Source: Halioglobus maricola (lineage in GTDB: Bacteria; Pseudomonadota; Gammaproteobacteria; Pseudomonadales; Halieaceae). Taken from it: a stretch of DNA of 64,000 nt. A program made the translations under genes and the position numbers. The first letter of the stretch is position 1; each line of letters opens with the position of its first letter. The stretch spans positions 3,548,501 through 3,612,500 of the forward strand of contig NZ_CP036422.1 of NCBI RefSeq assembly GCF_009388985.1, read 5' to 3'. This document shows, piece after piece, positions 34,784 to 43,908 of this stretch. The notes below the pieces were generated by a model that searched no databases, was not told the DNA's origin, and was given only the letters and a program-made list of their open reading frames with translations.

Positions 34784-35242
34784 ATGCCTAGAGCAGCAGC
34801 TAAAAAGCCCGCCAAAAAAGCAGCCTCCGTCGAGTTCAAGAACTTCGTCCCGTATAAGCCAAAGCGCGGCGAAGAGTACATGAACGAGAAGCAGCGCGAG
34901 CACTTTAAATCCATTCTTCTCAGCTGGAAAGCCGAGCTGATGGAAGAAGTAGATCGCACTGTGACGCATATGAAAGATGAGGCCGCTAATTTTCCCGATC
35001 CGGCGGATCGTGCCACCCAGGAAGAAGAGTTCAGCCTCGAGCTGCGCACCCGCGATCGCGAGCGGAAGCTGATCAAGAAGATCGACTCCACTATGGAGCG
35101 TATCGAGCAGGATGACTACGGTTTCTGCGACGCCTGCGGCGTCGAGATCGGCATCAAGCGCCTCGAAGCGCGCCCCACCGCCAACCTCTGCATCGATTGC
35201 AAAACGCTCGATGAGATCAAGGAGAAGCAGGAGATGGGCTGA
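34784..35242 (+). CDS. dksA: DksA, RNA polymerase-binding transcription factor
   Basis: 152 residues. The N-terminus is basic ([12 protein letters not shown]), then the coiled-coil region ([21 protein letters not shown]), the [11 protein letters not shown] tip with the acidic residues that enter the secondary channel, and a C-terminal C4 zinc finger CDACG...CIDC. It works with ppGpp in the stringent response and in rRNA promoter control. It is first in the conserved dksA-gluQRS-cbrAB-pcnB series. Confidence 0.95.
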   Translation: MPRAAAKKPAKKAASVEFKNFVPYKPKRGEEYMNEKQREHFKSILLSWKAELMEEVDRTVTHMKDEAANFPDPADRATQEEEFSLELRTRDRERKLIKKIDSTMERIEQDDYGFCDACGVEIGIKRLEARPTANLCIDCKTLDEIKEKQEMG

Positions 35243-35247
35243 GCGAC

Positions 35248-36147
35248 TTGTCGCCTGTCTCCACTGCCTATCGGGGGCGCTTCGCCCCCTCGCCCACCGG
35301 GCCACTCCACCTCGGCTCGCTAATCGCAGCACTCGCCAGCTACCTGGATGCCCGCGCTTGCAATGGCACCTGGCTGGTGCGTATGGAAGACCTCGACCCA
35401 CCGCGAGAACAGCCCGGCGCAGCGACAGCGATCCTGCAAAGCCTCGAAGATCACGCCCTGACCTGGGACGAAAGCGTACTGTGGCAAAGTGACCGCCACA
35501 CGGCCTACGCCGATGCGCTGGCGGATCTTGATCGCTCCGGACACCTGTTCAACTGCGACTGCACCCGCGCCATACTAGGTCCGAACGGCGCATGCGGCGA
35601 TCGCTGCCCGCCACGACAGGGCGAACTCGAGCCTCCCGCCGCCACCCGTATTACAGTGCCCGCAACAACTGAAGTTAGCTTCATCGACGCCATTCAAGGT
35701 CAACAGCGTTGCCCTCTCGGCAGTGAGCTCCCTGATTTCACTCTCAGGCGCAAAGATAAACTCTATGCCTACCAGCTCGCCGTGGTCGTGGACGATGGAT
35801 TCCAGGACATCAACCGCATTGTGCGCGGCTCCGACTTGCTTGACTCAACTCCCAGGCAGCACTATCTCCAGCAATGCCTCGGCTTACCTCATCCTGTGTA
35901 TGCCCACTTTCCAGTAATTACCAATGCGCTAGGGCAAAAATTCAGCAAGCAGAATCACGCGCCAGCCATCACCTCGGCACAGGCAGCCAGCAATCTGCGC
36001 AACGCCCTGGCGTTCCTGCAGCAGGAAGCACCACCACAGGATATGGACCAGCCACCGGACATTCTCGCCTTCGCCACGGCCCACTGGGACTTGCAGCGAG
36101 TACCAGGGGGAACGGCTATTGCCGCCGAACCGCCAGGCGAGGGCTGA
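35248..36147 (+). CDS. gluQRS: glutamyl-Q tRNA(Asp) synthetase
   Basis: 299 residues, a truncated GluRS without the anticodon-binding domain. It has RGRFAPSPTGPLHLGSL (HIGH-type motif), the zinc cysteines CDCTRAILGPNGACGDRC, and KFSKQNHAP (KMSKS equivalent). It attaches glutamate to queuosine at position 34 of tRNA-Asp. Start TTG at 35248, 5 bp after the dksA stop; no ATG fits. Confidence 0.92.
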   Translation: MSPVSTAYRGRFAPSPTGPLHLGSLIAALASYLDARACNGTWLVRMEDLDPPREQPGAATAILQSLEDHALTWDESVLWQSDRHTAYADALADLDRSGHLFNCDCTRAILGPNGACGDRCPPRQGELEPPAATRITVPATTEVSFIDAIQGQQRCPLGSELPDFTLRRKDKLYAYQLAVVVDDGFQDINRIVRGSDLLDSTPRQHYLQQCLGLPHPVYAHFPVITNALGQKFSKQNHAPAITSAQAASNLRNALAFLQQEAPPQDMDQPPDILAFATAHWDLQRVPGGTAIAAEPPGEG

Positions 36148-36224
36148 ACTTTACCGCTCCGCCGCGCACGCGTAGTATCGCCGGAGACTCGCCCAGACCG
36201 TTATCACGGGGAATTGCCCACACC

Positions 36225-36401
36225 ATGTACATCCAACGCACCCTGCTACTGACCCTGGTCGTTCTGCTCGTGTGCTTCCCGTTTATCGCCGACTGGCTAA
36301 CCAGTGACTTTAGTGCCTGGCATCGCCCTTATCTGGTGTGGAGCTTCATTATTTTTATCGCCTGGCTCAGCCAGCGTTCTCGGCACAGCGATGAGCTTTA
36401 G
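36225..36401 (+). CDS. small two-TM protein upstream of cbrA (PA4724.1-like)
   Basis: 58 residues: MYIQRTLLLTLVVLLVCFPF (TM1), IADWLTSDFSAWHRPY, LVWSFIIFIAWLSQ (TM2), RSRHSDEL. A comparably placed small ORF sits between gluQRS and cbrA in Pseudomonas (CbrX). GGGGAATTGCC precedes the ATG. Its last 11 bases overlap the cbrA start, so cbrA translation is likely coupled to it. Confidence 0.8.
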   Translation: MYIQRTLLLTLVVLLVCFPFIADWLTSDFSAWHRPYLVWSFIIFIAWLSQRSRHSDEL

Positions 36402-39345
36402 TCTTACCCAGATCCTGCTGCTGGTCGCGTGCTACCTCTCGGTATTGTTCGCCATAGCACACCTGGCGGAACGCGAGATCATTCCTCGAGCCATCAGTAG
36501 CCACCCACTGACATATGTTCTCTCGCTCGGGGTTTTTGCCGGCGCCATGGCCAGCAACGCGGTCATCGATGTAGCCTATCGCTACGGCTACAACTTTTTA
36601 CTCTACTACTGCGGCATTGGCCTGGTGTTCCTGCTCGGCGCCCTGATACTGATCCCGGTGCTACGCCTGTCCAGGGTCTACCAGCTGGCGTCGCTCGCCG
36701 ACATGCTGGCTTTTCGCTTCCGCAGCCCCCGCGTCGGAGCAGCCATCACGATCACCATGTGCATTGCCCTGCTGCCACTGCTGGCCCTGCAGATTCAGGC
36801 CATCGGCGACAGTGTCCACTACCTCTCCGGGCACAACATCTCAGAGACTCACTCCGACGTTCACCACGACTCAGTAGCGCTGGTCGTATGCCTGGTGATC
36901 ATTGTCTTCGCGATCCTGTTTGGCACCGGTCACGCCTCTTCGCGTAAGCGCAATACAGGCCTTGTGACTGCGATGGCTTTCGAATCACTGGTCAAGCTCG
37001 CCGCCCTGATTGGCCTGATGATCGCCGTGGTCTACCAGGTATTCGAGGGGCCCGAACACATGGCCCAGTGGCTGCGAGACTACCCGCCAGTAAGGCAACA
37101 ACTGACCACCCAGCTAAGCTTCGAGAACGCCCATACCCTACTGCTGGTTTTCTTCGCCGGGGCGGTGTGCATGCCCCACATATTTCACATGATGTTTGCA
37201 GAGAACGCCGAGAGCGAGCACCTACATGCCGCGTCCTGGGGCATTCCTCTCTATCTGATGCTCCTGAGCCTGCCGATACTGCCACTGGCATGGGCAGGTA
37301 TGGTGCTTGAACACCCCATGCCCATGGCTTACTCGGGGCTCGCGGTGGGCCAACACCTCAACTCGCCTCTCGTGTCGGTGATGGCTTTTGTCGCCACACT
37401 GTCCGCCGCCAGCGCCACTATTGTGGTCACCACCCTCGCACTCGCCAATATGTGCCTCAACCACCTGGTGTTGCCATCTGGCCTATTGAGGCTCGCCGAA
37501 GAAACCGACATCTACCGCCCGCTCCGGCACATTCGCAGGCTTCTGATTGCTGTCCTTATTCTCTCGGGCTACGCGTTCTACTTCACCCTGGCCGATAGCC
37601 AGAGCCTGACGGCACTGGCCCTGGTCGCATTTGCCGGTACCCTCCAGTTCTTACCCGGTGTGATCGCCACGCCCCACTGGCCACGCGCTAATCGCCGGGG
37701 CCTGCTCGCCGGTCTCACCGGCGGCCTGGCCACCTGGTTTACGCTAATCATGCTGCCGGCTACGCAGGGCCAGGCCCAGCTACTGGGCTATCTGTTTTCG
37801 TCTCTCGCGGCAGACCAGTTGAGTATTTGGGCCATGGCAACCATGCTGTCACTAGGCGTAAACGTGGCGCTCTTTGCATTGGTTTCACTGACCTCCGAGT
37901 CGACACCGGATGAGCGCATTGCCGCTGAGATCTGCTCGATGGACGAGCTCTCGCGGCCGACGCGACAAATCCTGCCACTCACCTCCGCCGCACAATTTGC
38001 CGAGCAACTCGCCCCTGCACTGGGCCATACCGCCGCCGCAGGCGAAGTTGAACGCGCACTCGACGAGCTGCGCTTTCAGCCAGATGAGAGCCGGCCGTAT
38101 GCCCTGCGTCGCCTCCGCCGCAGGATCGAAGCCAATCTTTCGGGCTTGTTGGGCCCCGCGATTGCCCACAGCATCATTGAGCGGGCCATCCCGTTCCGCG
38201 ATAGCGGCACTGAGGACATCAACCTGATTGAACGAAATCTGGATTCTGGCCAGGTGCAGTTTACCGGCCTGGCCGCGGATCTCGACAATCTGCGCCGCCG
38301 CTATAGAGAAACCCTGGAACAGCTCCCCATCGGCGTTTGCTCCATGGGTACCGACGGCGAGATGCTGATGTGGAATGACGCCATGGAAGCGATCACCGGT
38401 GTCGCCGCGAGCGAGGTACAAGGCTCACTCCTCTCCACACTGCCTGCCCCATGGCAGCAGTTGCTGGCCGACTTCCAACAAAGCAAAGACAACGCAGTGC
38501 TCAAAACCGACGTGACGACGGATCCCGCCGAGCCCAGCTGGGTCAGCCTGCATAAATCCGGTGCGGCAGGTGGCGACACCATCATTCTGGTGGAAGATAT
38601 CACGGCCTACGAACTCCTCGAGGCGGAGCTGTTACACAACGAACGCCTCGCTTCAATAGGCCGCCTGGCCGCCGGGGTTGCACACGAGATCGGCAATCCC
38701 GTCACTGGTATCGCCTGCCTGGCGCAAAACCTGGAGTACGCCGACGACCCGGAAGAGATAGCCCTCACTGCGCAGGACATCCTTAAACAAACCGGCAGGG
38801 TAACCAAGATCGTCGAGTCCCTGGTGAACTTCTCCCACGCCGGCTCCAATAGTGAATCAATCGAGCTCGGACCCTGCAATCTCGCGGACTGTATCGACGA
38901 AGCCATTCATCTGCTGACGCTGGATCGGGACGCACAACTGGTGACTTACAGCAATCACTGCGACCGTGAACTGGTAGTGCTCGGTGACAGCCAGCGCCTG
39001 CTACAGGTGTTCGTAAACCTGATCGGCAACGCCCGGGATGCCTGTGATGATAGGGGACATGTGCAGATCCAGGCCTATCCCAAAGACGACGTGGTGCTCG
39101 TCGACGTAGATGACAATGGCAGCGGCATTCCAGTGGAATTACAACACCAGGTGTTTGAGCCGTTTTTTACGACCAAAGATCCCGGATCGGGTACCGGCCT
39201 CGGTCTGGCCCTGGTCTACAGCATCATGGACGACATGGGCGGCTCGGTGCAGCTAACCAGCCCACTGCAGGAGGGACCTCGCCCCGGCACCCGCTTCACC
39301 CTGACACTTGCTACCAGTAGTTACGGTATTGAGTTTGAAGTGTAA
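36391..39345 (+). CDS. cbrA: CbrA sensor histidine kinase with sodium/solute-symporter domain
   Basis: 984 residues, essentially the length of Pseudomonas CbrA. Residues 1 to about 490 form a multi-TM SSS (SLC5-like) transporter domain, beginning [21 protein letters not shown] linker (about 525-640), a PAS domain ([21 protein letters not shown]) and a kinase core follow: H box [18 protein letters not shown] (His765), N box [12 protein letters not shown] boxes [11 protein letters not shown] and [14 protein letters not shown]. With CbrB it senses carbon/nitrogen balance, histidine in pseudomonads. ATG 36391 overlaps the preceding small ORF; upstream in-frame start 36304 is not conserved. Confidence 0.95.
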   Translation: MSFSLTQILLLVACYLSVLFAIAHLAEREIIPRAISSHPLTYVLSLGVFAGAMASNAVIDVAYRYGYNFLLYYCGIGLVFLLGALILIPVLRLSRVYQLASLADMLAFRFRSPRVGAAITITMCIALLPLLALQIQAIGDSVHYLSGHNISETHSDVHHDSVALVVCLVIIVFAILFGTGHASSRKRNTGLVTAMAFESLVKLAALIGLMIAVVYQVFEGPEHMAQWLRDYPPVRQQLTTQLSFENAHTLLLVFFAGAVCMPHIFHMMFAENAESEHLHAASWGIPLYLMLLSLPILPLAWAGMVLEHPMPMAYSGLAVGQHLNSPLVSVMAFVATLSAASATIVVTTLALANMCLNHLVLPSGLLRLAEETDIYRPLRHIRRLLIAVLILSGYAFYFTLADSQSLTALALVAFAGTLQFLPGVIATPHWPRANRRGLLAGLTGGLATWFTLIMLPATQGQAQLLGYLFSSLAADQLSIWAMATMLSLGVNVALFALVSLTSESTPDERIAAEICSMDELSRPTRQILPLTSAAQFAEQLAPALGHTAAAGEVERALDELRFQPDESRPYALRRLRRRIEANLSGLLGPAIAHSIIERAIPFRDSGTEDINLIERNLDSGQVQFTGLAADLDNLRRRYRETLEQLPIGVCSMGTDGEMLMWNDAMEAITGVAASEVQGSLLSTLPAPWQQLLADFQQSKDNAVLKTDVTTDPAEPSWVSLHKSGAAGGDTIILVEDITAYELLEAELLHNERLASIGRLAAGVAHEIGNPVTGIACLAQNLEYADDPEEIALTAQDILKQTGRVTKIVESLVNFSHAGSNSESIELGPCNLADCIDEAIHLLTLDRDAQLVTYSNHCDRELVVLGDSQRLLQVFVNLIGNARDACDDRGHVQIQAYPKDDVVLVDVDDNGSGIPVELQHQVFEPFFTTKDPGSGTGLGLALVYSIMDDMGGSVQLTSPLQEGPRPGTRFTLTLATSSYGIEFEV

Positions 39346-39432
39346 CGAGGGTCTACACTTTCAACCCCCAAACTGGAAAGTTAACGTGTCTAGGAGTATG
39401 TTGTTTCAGTTGTACACAACAGGTAACAATCC

Positions 39433-40866
39433 ATGCAGCAAATTCTCGTTGTTGAAGACGAAACCGTCATTCGCACTGCCCTGCGTCGTCTACTCGAGCG
39501 CAGCAGCTATGAAGTGAGTGAGGCCGGCTCCGTGCAACAAGCGGAAGCCGAATTCAGCTTTGGGGATTTCGACCTGATTATCAGTGACTTACGTCTACCT
39601 GGGGCACCGGGCACCGACCTGATCAAAAAGGCTGGCGACGTTCCTGTCCTGATCATGACCAGCTACGCAAGCCTACGCTCCGCCGTAGATTCAATGCGTA
39701 TGGGCGCTGTAGATTACATCGCCAAGCCCTTCGACCACGCCGACATGCTCAGCGCGGTAGAACGCATTATCGCCGACCATCCGACCGCCCGCGCAGAACA
39801 GCAGAAAGAGAGCCAGCGCAAAGCGCTCGATGCTGGCAACGGCGCCGGCATCGTCGGCAAATGCCCCGCCATGCTGGACCTGTTTGAACATATCGGCCGT
39901 TTCGCGCCGACCGAGTCGACCGTTCTCGTGCTCGGCGAAACCGGCACCGGCAAGGAGTTAGTTGCCCGCAGTGTTCACCAGCGCAGCAGCAGGGCGGAGA
40001 AAACGCTTATATCCGTCAACTGCGCGGCGATTCCTGACACCCTGATCGAATCAGAACTGTTCGGCTACGAAAAAGGGGCCTTCACCGGCGCCAATACCAG
40101 CCGTATGGGCCTGATCGAGGCCGCCGACGGCGGCACGCTGTTCCTCGACGAAATTGGCGAACTGCCGATGGAAGCCCAGGCACGCTTGCTGCGCTTTATT
40201 CAGGAAGGCGAGATCCGTCGCATTGGGTCAGTTCACTCGCGCAAGGTCAACGTTCGCCTGATCTGCGCCACCCACAGGAACCTGCAACAACTCTCCGCCG
40301 AGGGCCAATTCCGCCAGGATCTGTACTACCGTATCAACGTGCTGCGCCTGTCTTTGCCGCCCCTGCGCGAACGCGGCAAGGACATCCTGCACCTGGCCGA
40401 GAAGATGGTGGAGTCCCAGTCCCATAAACTGGGACGCCAGGGAATGCAGTTGGCGCCCAAGGCCATCCAGGCCATCACTACCTACCAATGGCCCGGCAAT
40501 GTCCGCGAGCTGGAACACGCGATCGAGCGCGCTGTGGTCCTGACCAGTGGCACTGAGATCGACAATGAAAGCCTGGGCATTGATCTGGAGCTGGTAAACA
40601 TTAACCGCATCCGCGGCCAGGATGGTATCGCAGCCACACCCATGCAGCGCACAAGTACCGCCAGCGAGCCGCAGGAAGACCTCTCCCTGGAAGACTACTT
40701 CCAGCGTTTCGTGCTGGAACACCAGGACTCCATGAGCGAGACCGAACTGGCCCAGAAACTCGGTGTCAGCCGCAAGTGCCTGTGGGAGCGGCGCCAGCGC
40801 TTTGGCATCCCCCGCAGCAAGGGCGGCGGTACGACAAGGCGGCGAAAAACCGCAAACGAGGGCTGA
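39433..40866 (+). CDS. cbrB: CbrB, NtrC-family sigma-54 response regulator
   Basis: 477 residues. The receiver has EDE near residue 8-10 and phospho-acceptor Asp52 (LIISDLRLPG). The AAA+ domain has GETGTGKELVARSVH (Walker A), EKGAFTGANTS (sigma-54 contact loop), DGGTLFLDEIGELP (Walker B) and PGNVRELEHAIERA. The C-terminus has a Fis-type helix (MSETELAQKLGVSRKCLWERRQRF). It activates the CrcZ-type sRNA promoter that follows. A short inverted repeat, GTTGTacACAAC, lies just upstream in the 87-bp cbrA-cbrB gap. Confidence 0.95.
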   Translation: MQQILVVEDETVIRTALRRLLERSSYEVSEAGSVQQAEAEFSFGDFDLIISDLRLPGAPGTDLIKKAGDVPVLIMTSYASLRSAVDSMRMGAVDYIAKPFDHADMLSAVERIIADHPTARAEQQKESQRKALDAGNGAGIVGKCPAMLDLFEHIGRFAPTESTVLVLGETGTGKELVARSVHQRSSRAEKTLISVNCAAIPDTLIESELFGYEKGAFTGANTSRMGLIEAADGGTLFLDEIGELPMEAQARLLRFIQEGEIRRIGSVHSRKVNVRLICATHRNLQQLSAEGQFRQDLYYRINVLRLSLPPLRERGKDILHLAEKMVESQSHKLGRQGMQLAPKAIQAITTYQWPGNVRELEHAIERAVVLTSGTEIDNESLGIDLELVNINRIRGQDGIAATPMQRTSTASEPQEDLSLEDYFQRFVLEHQDSMSETELAQKLGVSRKCLWERRQRFGIPRSKGGGTTRRRKTANEG

Positions 40867-40868
40867 AA

Positions 40869-40921
40869 GTAACGTTACCCTACCCCCGCGCAGTTACGAA
40901 ACACGGGGTAGGATGGTAACA
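40869..40921 (+). promoter_or_regulatory. candidate CbrB enhancer region (GTAAC/GTTAC repeats)
   Basis: A 10-bp palindrome GTAACGTTAC (40869-40878) is followed by GTTACGAAACAC-N10-GGTAACA (40893-40921). The outer arms GTTACCCTACCCC and GGGGTAGGatGGTAAC also pair. It lies about 75-130 bp upstream of the sigma-54 promoter, a normal enhancer distance. It resembles the TGTTAC...GTAACA pattern I recall for CbrB sites in Pseudomonas, though with 18 bp between half-sites. Confidence 0.6.
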
Positions 40922-40996
40922 ATACTGCTATTTCAGCATATTCTAGCAATCGCTAAAAACACTTATCTCATTGTTTTTTATAGATATTTCTAATAT

Positions 40997-41013
40997 TGGC
41001 ACAACACCTGCTA
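40997..41013 (+). promoter_or_regulatory. sigma-54 promoter of the CrcZ-like sRNA
   Basis: TGGCAC-AACAC-CTGCTA has the GG at -25/-24 (40998-40999) and GC at -13/-12 (41010-41011) separated by exactly 10 bp, differing from consensus TGGCAC-N5-TTGC at one base. Predicted start point near 41023. Confidence 0.8.
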
Positions 41014-41022
41014 TTCTACGCC

Positions 41023-41316
41023 CGCATCACAAATAAAAATAACAGATGCGCTAATAAAAATAATACTCTTCACTATGGACCTGGATGGGGAAGTACTGCT
41101 TCCCCCTCAATTTCATAACAATAATTTCCCCACAGGTAGGGTTTGGCTAACGATGATGTAGGCCATTGCCCTGTTTGTAACTTATTAACAGTTATGAGCA
41201 ATAGGGCATTTAACAAAACTATGTTTTGATAAGTGTCTATAAAAATAATAGCACCTGAGAAATAATAATAACTCTCGATGTGAGACCTGGATGGGGAAAA
41301 CTTTGTTTTCCCCATT
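41023..41316 (+). ncRNA. crcZ: CrcZ-like Hfq/Crc-sequestering sRNA (two modules)
   Basis: The position (cbrB-pcnB gap, downstream of a sigma-54 promoter) is that of CrcZ. The predicted RNA starts with a CGCATC...GATGCG hairpin enclosing an A-rich loop with AAATAAAAATAAC. Further A-rich words fit the Hfq/Crc AAYAAYAA motif exactly or nearly: AACAATAA (41117-41124), AATAATAATAA (41261-41271), AATAAAAATAA (about 41053). A 15-nt sequence GACCTGGATGGGGAA occurs at 41078-41092 and 41284-41298, each preceded by an A-rich tract and leading into a hairpin: GGGGAAG/CTTCCCC (41087-41105) and GGGGAAAAC/GTTTTCCCC (41293-41313). The second is the likely terminator. It may be one transcript with two modules or two tandem sRNAs. 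Ends are inferred. Confidence 0.75.
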
Positions 41317-41323
41317 ATTCATT
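41293..41323 (+). terminator. probable terminator of the CrcZ-like sRNA
   Basis: GGGGAAAAC, a 3-nt TTT loop, and GTTTTCCCC form a perfect 9-bp stem, followed by ATTATTCATT. The weak U-rich tail suggests partial termination; readthrough would enter pcnB. Confidence 0.6.
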
Positions 41324-41396
41324 CCACTACCCTAAACCGCGCCGCCCAAGCTCAGCGCCAGACGTTTGTGTTAGACTGCGCGCCTGCTATTGCCCC

Positions 41397-42710
41397 GTGA
41401 CACAGGCTGATCATTCCTTGAACGTAATCCCCCGGGACCAACATTGTATTTCGCGCAAAAACATCAGTGACAGTGCGCTGAAGGTTATGTCGCGTCTGCG
41501 CAGCGCTGGCCACCAGTCTTACCTGGTGGGAGGCGCCGTGCGCGACCTCTTGCTGGGAGGCCACCCCAAAGACTTTGACATTGCCACTGATGCCACGCCG
41601 GAAGAAGTCCACCAACTGTTTCGCAACTCACGCATCATCGGCCGCCGCTTCCGAATTGTGCACGTCCGCTTCGGCCGCGAGATCATCGAAGTCACGACGT
41701 TCCGCGGTCATCATGAGAACGGCGAGGACAGCGCCCGCGCCAACAGCGGCAATCACTCACGCCAGTCCGCCAGCGGGCTACTCCTGCGCGATAACGTATA
41801 CGGGACCCTGGAAGAAGACGCGGTGCGCCGCGACCTGACAGTCAACGCCCTTTACTACGACTCTGGCACCTTCGAAGTGTACGACCATGTACACGGGCTT
41901 GAGGACCTCGAGAACAGGCAGATCTGCATCATCGGCGAACCAGATGTTCGTTTCCGCGAAGACCCCGTAAGAATGCTGCGTGTCGTGCGCTTCGCCGCCA
42001 AGCTGGACTTTGGCATCGATGACGCTACGGCACAGGCCATACCGGAGTGCGCCCACCTGCTGCGCGAAATACCTTCGGCGCGCCTGTTCGACGAGTTCCT
42101 CAAACTGTTTCTGTCGGGATACGCTGCCGCGACCCTGGAGCAGCTGTTGCGCCACGACCTGCTCAAGTACCTGTTCCCCGAGACCAGCGCACTATTACTG
42201 GAAGACGAACATTACCTCGCCCTGATGCGCGCAGCGATGGCCAACACTGACCAGCGCATTGCTGAAGACAAGCCAGTGACGCCGGCCTTTTTGCTCGCCG
42301 CCCTGCTCTGGCCTGTAGCCAGCCGGCTGGCCGCGCAACTAGAGGCCCAGGGCACACCCCCCATCCCCGCCATGCATGACGCCGCACAACAAACAATTGC
42401 TGAGGCGGTGCAATTCATCTCCATCCCGCGCCGCTTTAGCCAGCCCATGCGAGAGATCTGGGAATTTCAACTGCGCCTGAAGAAACGCCAGGGCAAGAAA
42501 GCCGCCGACCTGGTCGAGCAGCGCCGCTTCCGCGCGGCTTACGACTTTCTTCTGCTCCGTGAGCAGGCGGGCGAGGAAACTGATGGCCTGGGCGAATTCT
42601 GGACCCAGTTCCAACACCTCGCACCCAGCGACAGACAACAACAAACAGAAAGCGACGGCCCACGCCGCCGCCGGCGCCCGCGCAGGCGACGCAATAACAA
42701 GAGCACATGA
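41397..42710 (+). CDS. pcnB: poly(A) polymerase I
   Basis: About 437 residues. The nucleotidyltransferase motif YLVGGAVRDLLLGGHPKDFDIATDATPEEV is followed by GRRFRIVHVRFGREIIEVTTF, EDAVRRDLTVNALYYD, EDPVRMLRVVRFAAKLDF, and an Arg-rich tail (RRRRRPRRRRNNKST) that binds RNA. It adds 3' poly(A) tails that promote RNA decay, including of sRNAs. The start is uncertain: GTG 41397 is chosen, but no Shine-Dalgarno stands out and TTG 41418 is possible. The frame is open upstream through the sRNA terminator without homology. Confidence 0.92.
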   Translation: MTQADHSLNVIPRDQHCISRKNISDSALKVMSRLRSAGHQSYLVGGAVRDLLLGGHPKDFDIATDATPEEVHQLFRNSRIIGRRFRIVHVRFGREIIEVTTFRGHHENGEDSARANSGNHSRQSASGLLLRDNVYGTLEEDAVRRDLTVNALYYDSGTFEVYDHVHGLEDLENRQICIIGEPDVRFREDPVRMLRVVRFAAKLDFGIDDATAQAIPECAHLLREIPSARLFDEFLKLFLSGYAAATLEQLLRHDLLKYLFPETSALLLEDEHYLALMRAAMANTDQRIAEDKPVTPAFLLAALLWPVASRLAAQLEAQGTPPIPAMHDAAQQTIAEAVQFISIPRRFSQPMREIWEFQLRLKKRQGKKAADLVEQRRFRAAYDFLLLREQAGEETDGLGEFWTQFQHLAPSDRQQQTESDGPRRRRRPRRRRNNKST

Positions 42711-43249
42711 CTCGAGCCTATATCGCTCTGGGCAGCAATCTCGCTGAACCACTCACGCAGTTGCGCCGCGCAGCCATTGCCCTGGCCGACCTGGCCCAAA
42801 CTCGCCTTGTCGCGATCTCACCCGCCTACCGCAGCGCTGCGGTGGGCCCCGGCGACCAACCCGACTACCTGAATGCCGCCGCCAGCCTTGAGACAACACT
42901 GGCACCAATAGTGTTGCTGGATGCCCTCCAGGCGATCGAAAACCAGCAGGGGCGCGAACGCGAGGTCCGCTGGGCTGCGCGAACGCTGGACCTGGACATC
43001 CTGCTCTATGGTGATCGGGACATCGATGAACCGCGTTTGCGCGTGCCTCACCCGCGGTTGACTGAGCGCGATTTCGTCCTGCTGCCGCTGGCAGATATCG
43101 CGTCGGAAAATTTGATGCTGCCGGACGGCCGCGATCTTGATACATTAGTAACCCGCTGCCCGAGAGGTGAGCTGGTTCGCACTGAACTGGACCTCGCTCC
43201 CATCGACCAAGGCCCTGACTGGGAGACCCGGCCATCAAGATCGACCTGA
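42707..43249 (+). CDS. folK: 6-hydroxymethyl-dihydropterin pyrophosphokinase
   Basis: 180 residues with HPPK motifs: ALGSNLAEPLTQLRRA, YRSAAVGPGDQPDYLNAA, REREVRWAARTLDLDILLYGD and LRVPHPRLTERDFVLLPLADI. It transfers pyrophosphate from ATP to the folate precursor. The ATG overlaps the pcnB stop by 4 bp (ATGA). Confidence 0.95.
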   Translation: MTRAYIALGSNLAEPLTQLRRAAIALADLAQTRLVAISPAYRSAAVGPGDQPDYLNAAASLETTLAPIVLLDALQAIENQQGREREVRWAARTLDLDILLYGDRDIDEPRLRVPHPRLTERDFVLLPLADIASENLMLPDGRDLDTLVTRCPRGELVRTELDLAPIDQGPDWETRPSRST

Positions 43250-43896
43250 AAGGACGCACACCGCCCGCCTATATCGCCGTGGAAGGCCCCATCGGAGTCG
43301 GTAAGACGACCCTGACCAAGCGCCTCGCGACGACATTCAATTACCAGACTCTGCTCGAGGAAGCGGAACAGAACCCATTCCTCGACAAGTTCTACCGCAA
43401 CCGCCAACAAGCCGCGCTCGCGACCCAACTGTTCTTTCTGTTCCAGCGCGCACAGAAAATTCAGGACCTGCGTCAGGCAGACATCTTTGAACCCGTGCGC
43501 GTGGCCGATTTCCTGATAGAAAAAGATCCACTGTTCGCACGTATCAATCTCGACCGGGAAGAATTCCAGCTTTACGAAAAGGTCTATCAACAGCTCACCA
43601 TCGATGCCCCACGACCCGATCTGGTGATCTATCTACAAGCCTCTACAGACGTCCTTCAGTCGCGCATCGATCAGCGCGGAATCGCCTCGGAGCAGGCCAT
43701 AGACAGGGACTATTTGGAGCGCCTGAACGAAGTGTACAGTGAGTTCTTTCTATATTACGATGGCGCCCCTCTGCTGATCGTCAACGCCAGTGAAATTGAT
43801 CTGGCCAGCGGCAACAGGGACTACGAACACCTGGTGGACTACTTGCTGGACATTCGCAGCGGCCGCCACTATTTCAACCCGACTTTTTTTGGATAG
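43234..43896 (+). CDS. deoxynucleoside kinase family protein, atypical start
   Basis: The protein has the dNK/dGK fold: YIAVEGPIGVGKTTLTKRLA (P-loop), LLEEAEQNPFLDKFYRN, QLFFLFQRAQKIQDLRQ, VADFLIEKDPLFARINL, PDLVIYLQASTDVLQSRI (lid and specificity region) and HYFNPTFFG. It phosphorylates deoxynucleosides for salvage. The first canonical start in frame (GTG 43279) would remove the beta-strand before the P-loop. A GGGAG at 43221-43225 sits 8 nt before an ATC codon (43234), and CTG 43246 is another option, so a non-canonical start is likely. I annotate ATC 43234 (220 aa). It overlaps the folK end by 16 bp. Confidence 0.85.
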   Translation: MKIDLKGRTPPAYIAVEGPIGVGKTTLTKRLATTFNYQTLLEEAEQNPFLDKFYRNRQQAALATQLFFLFQRAQKIQDLRQADIFEPVRVADFLIEKDPLFARINLDREEFQLYEKVYQQLTIDAPRPDLVIYLQASTDVLQSRIDQRGIASEQAIDRDYLERLNEVYSEFFLYYDGAPLLIVNASEIDLASGNRDYEHLVDYLLDIRSGRHYFNPTFFG

Positions 43897-43908
43897 AGCG
43901 CGACCGCC

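Noticed and set aside
39357-39381. Terminator between cbrA and cbrB (ACTTTC...GAAAGT)
   Set aside because: The stem is 6 bp with a 13-nt loop and no U tract; too weak to call.
41106-41240. A second sigma-54 promoter for the second sRNA module
   Set aside because: No GG-N10-GC match was found, so a single transcript is favoured.
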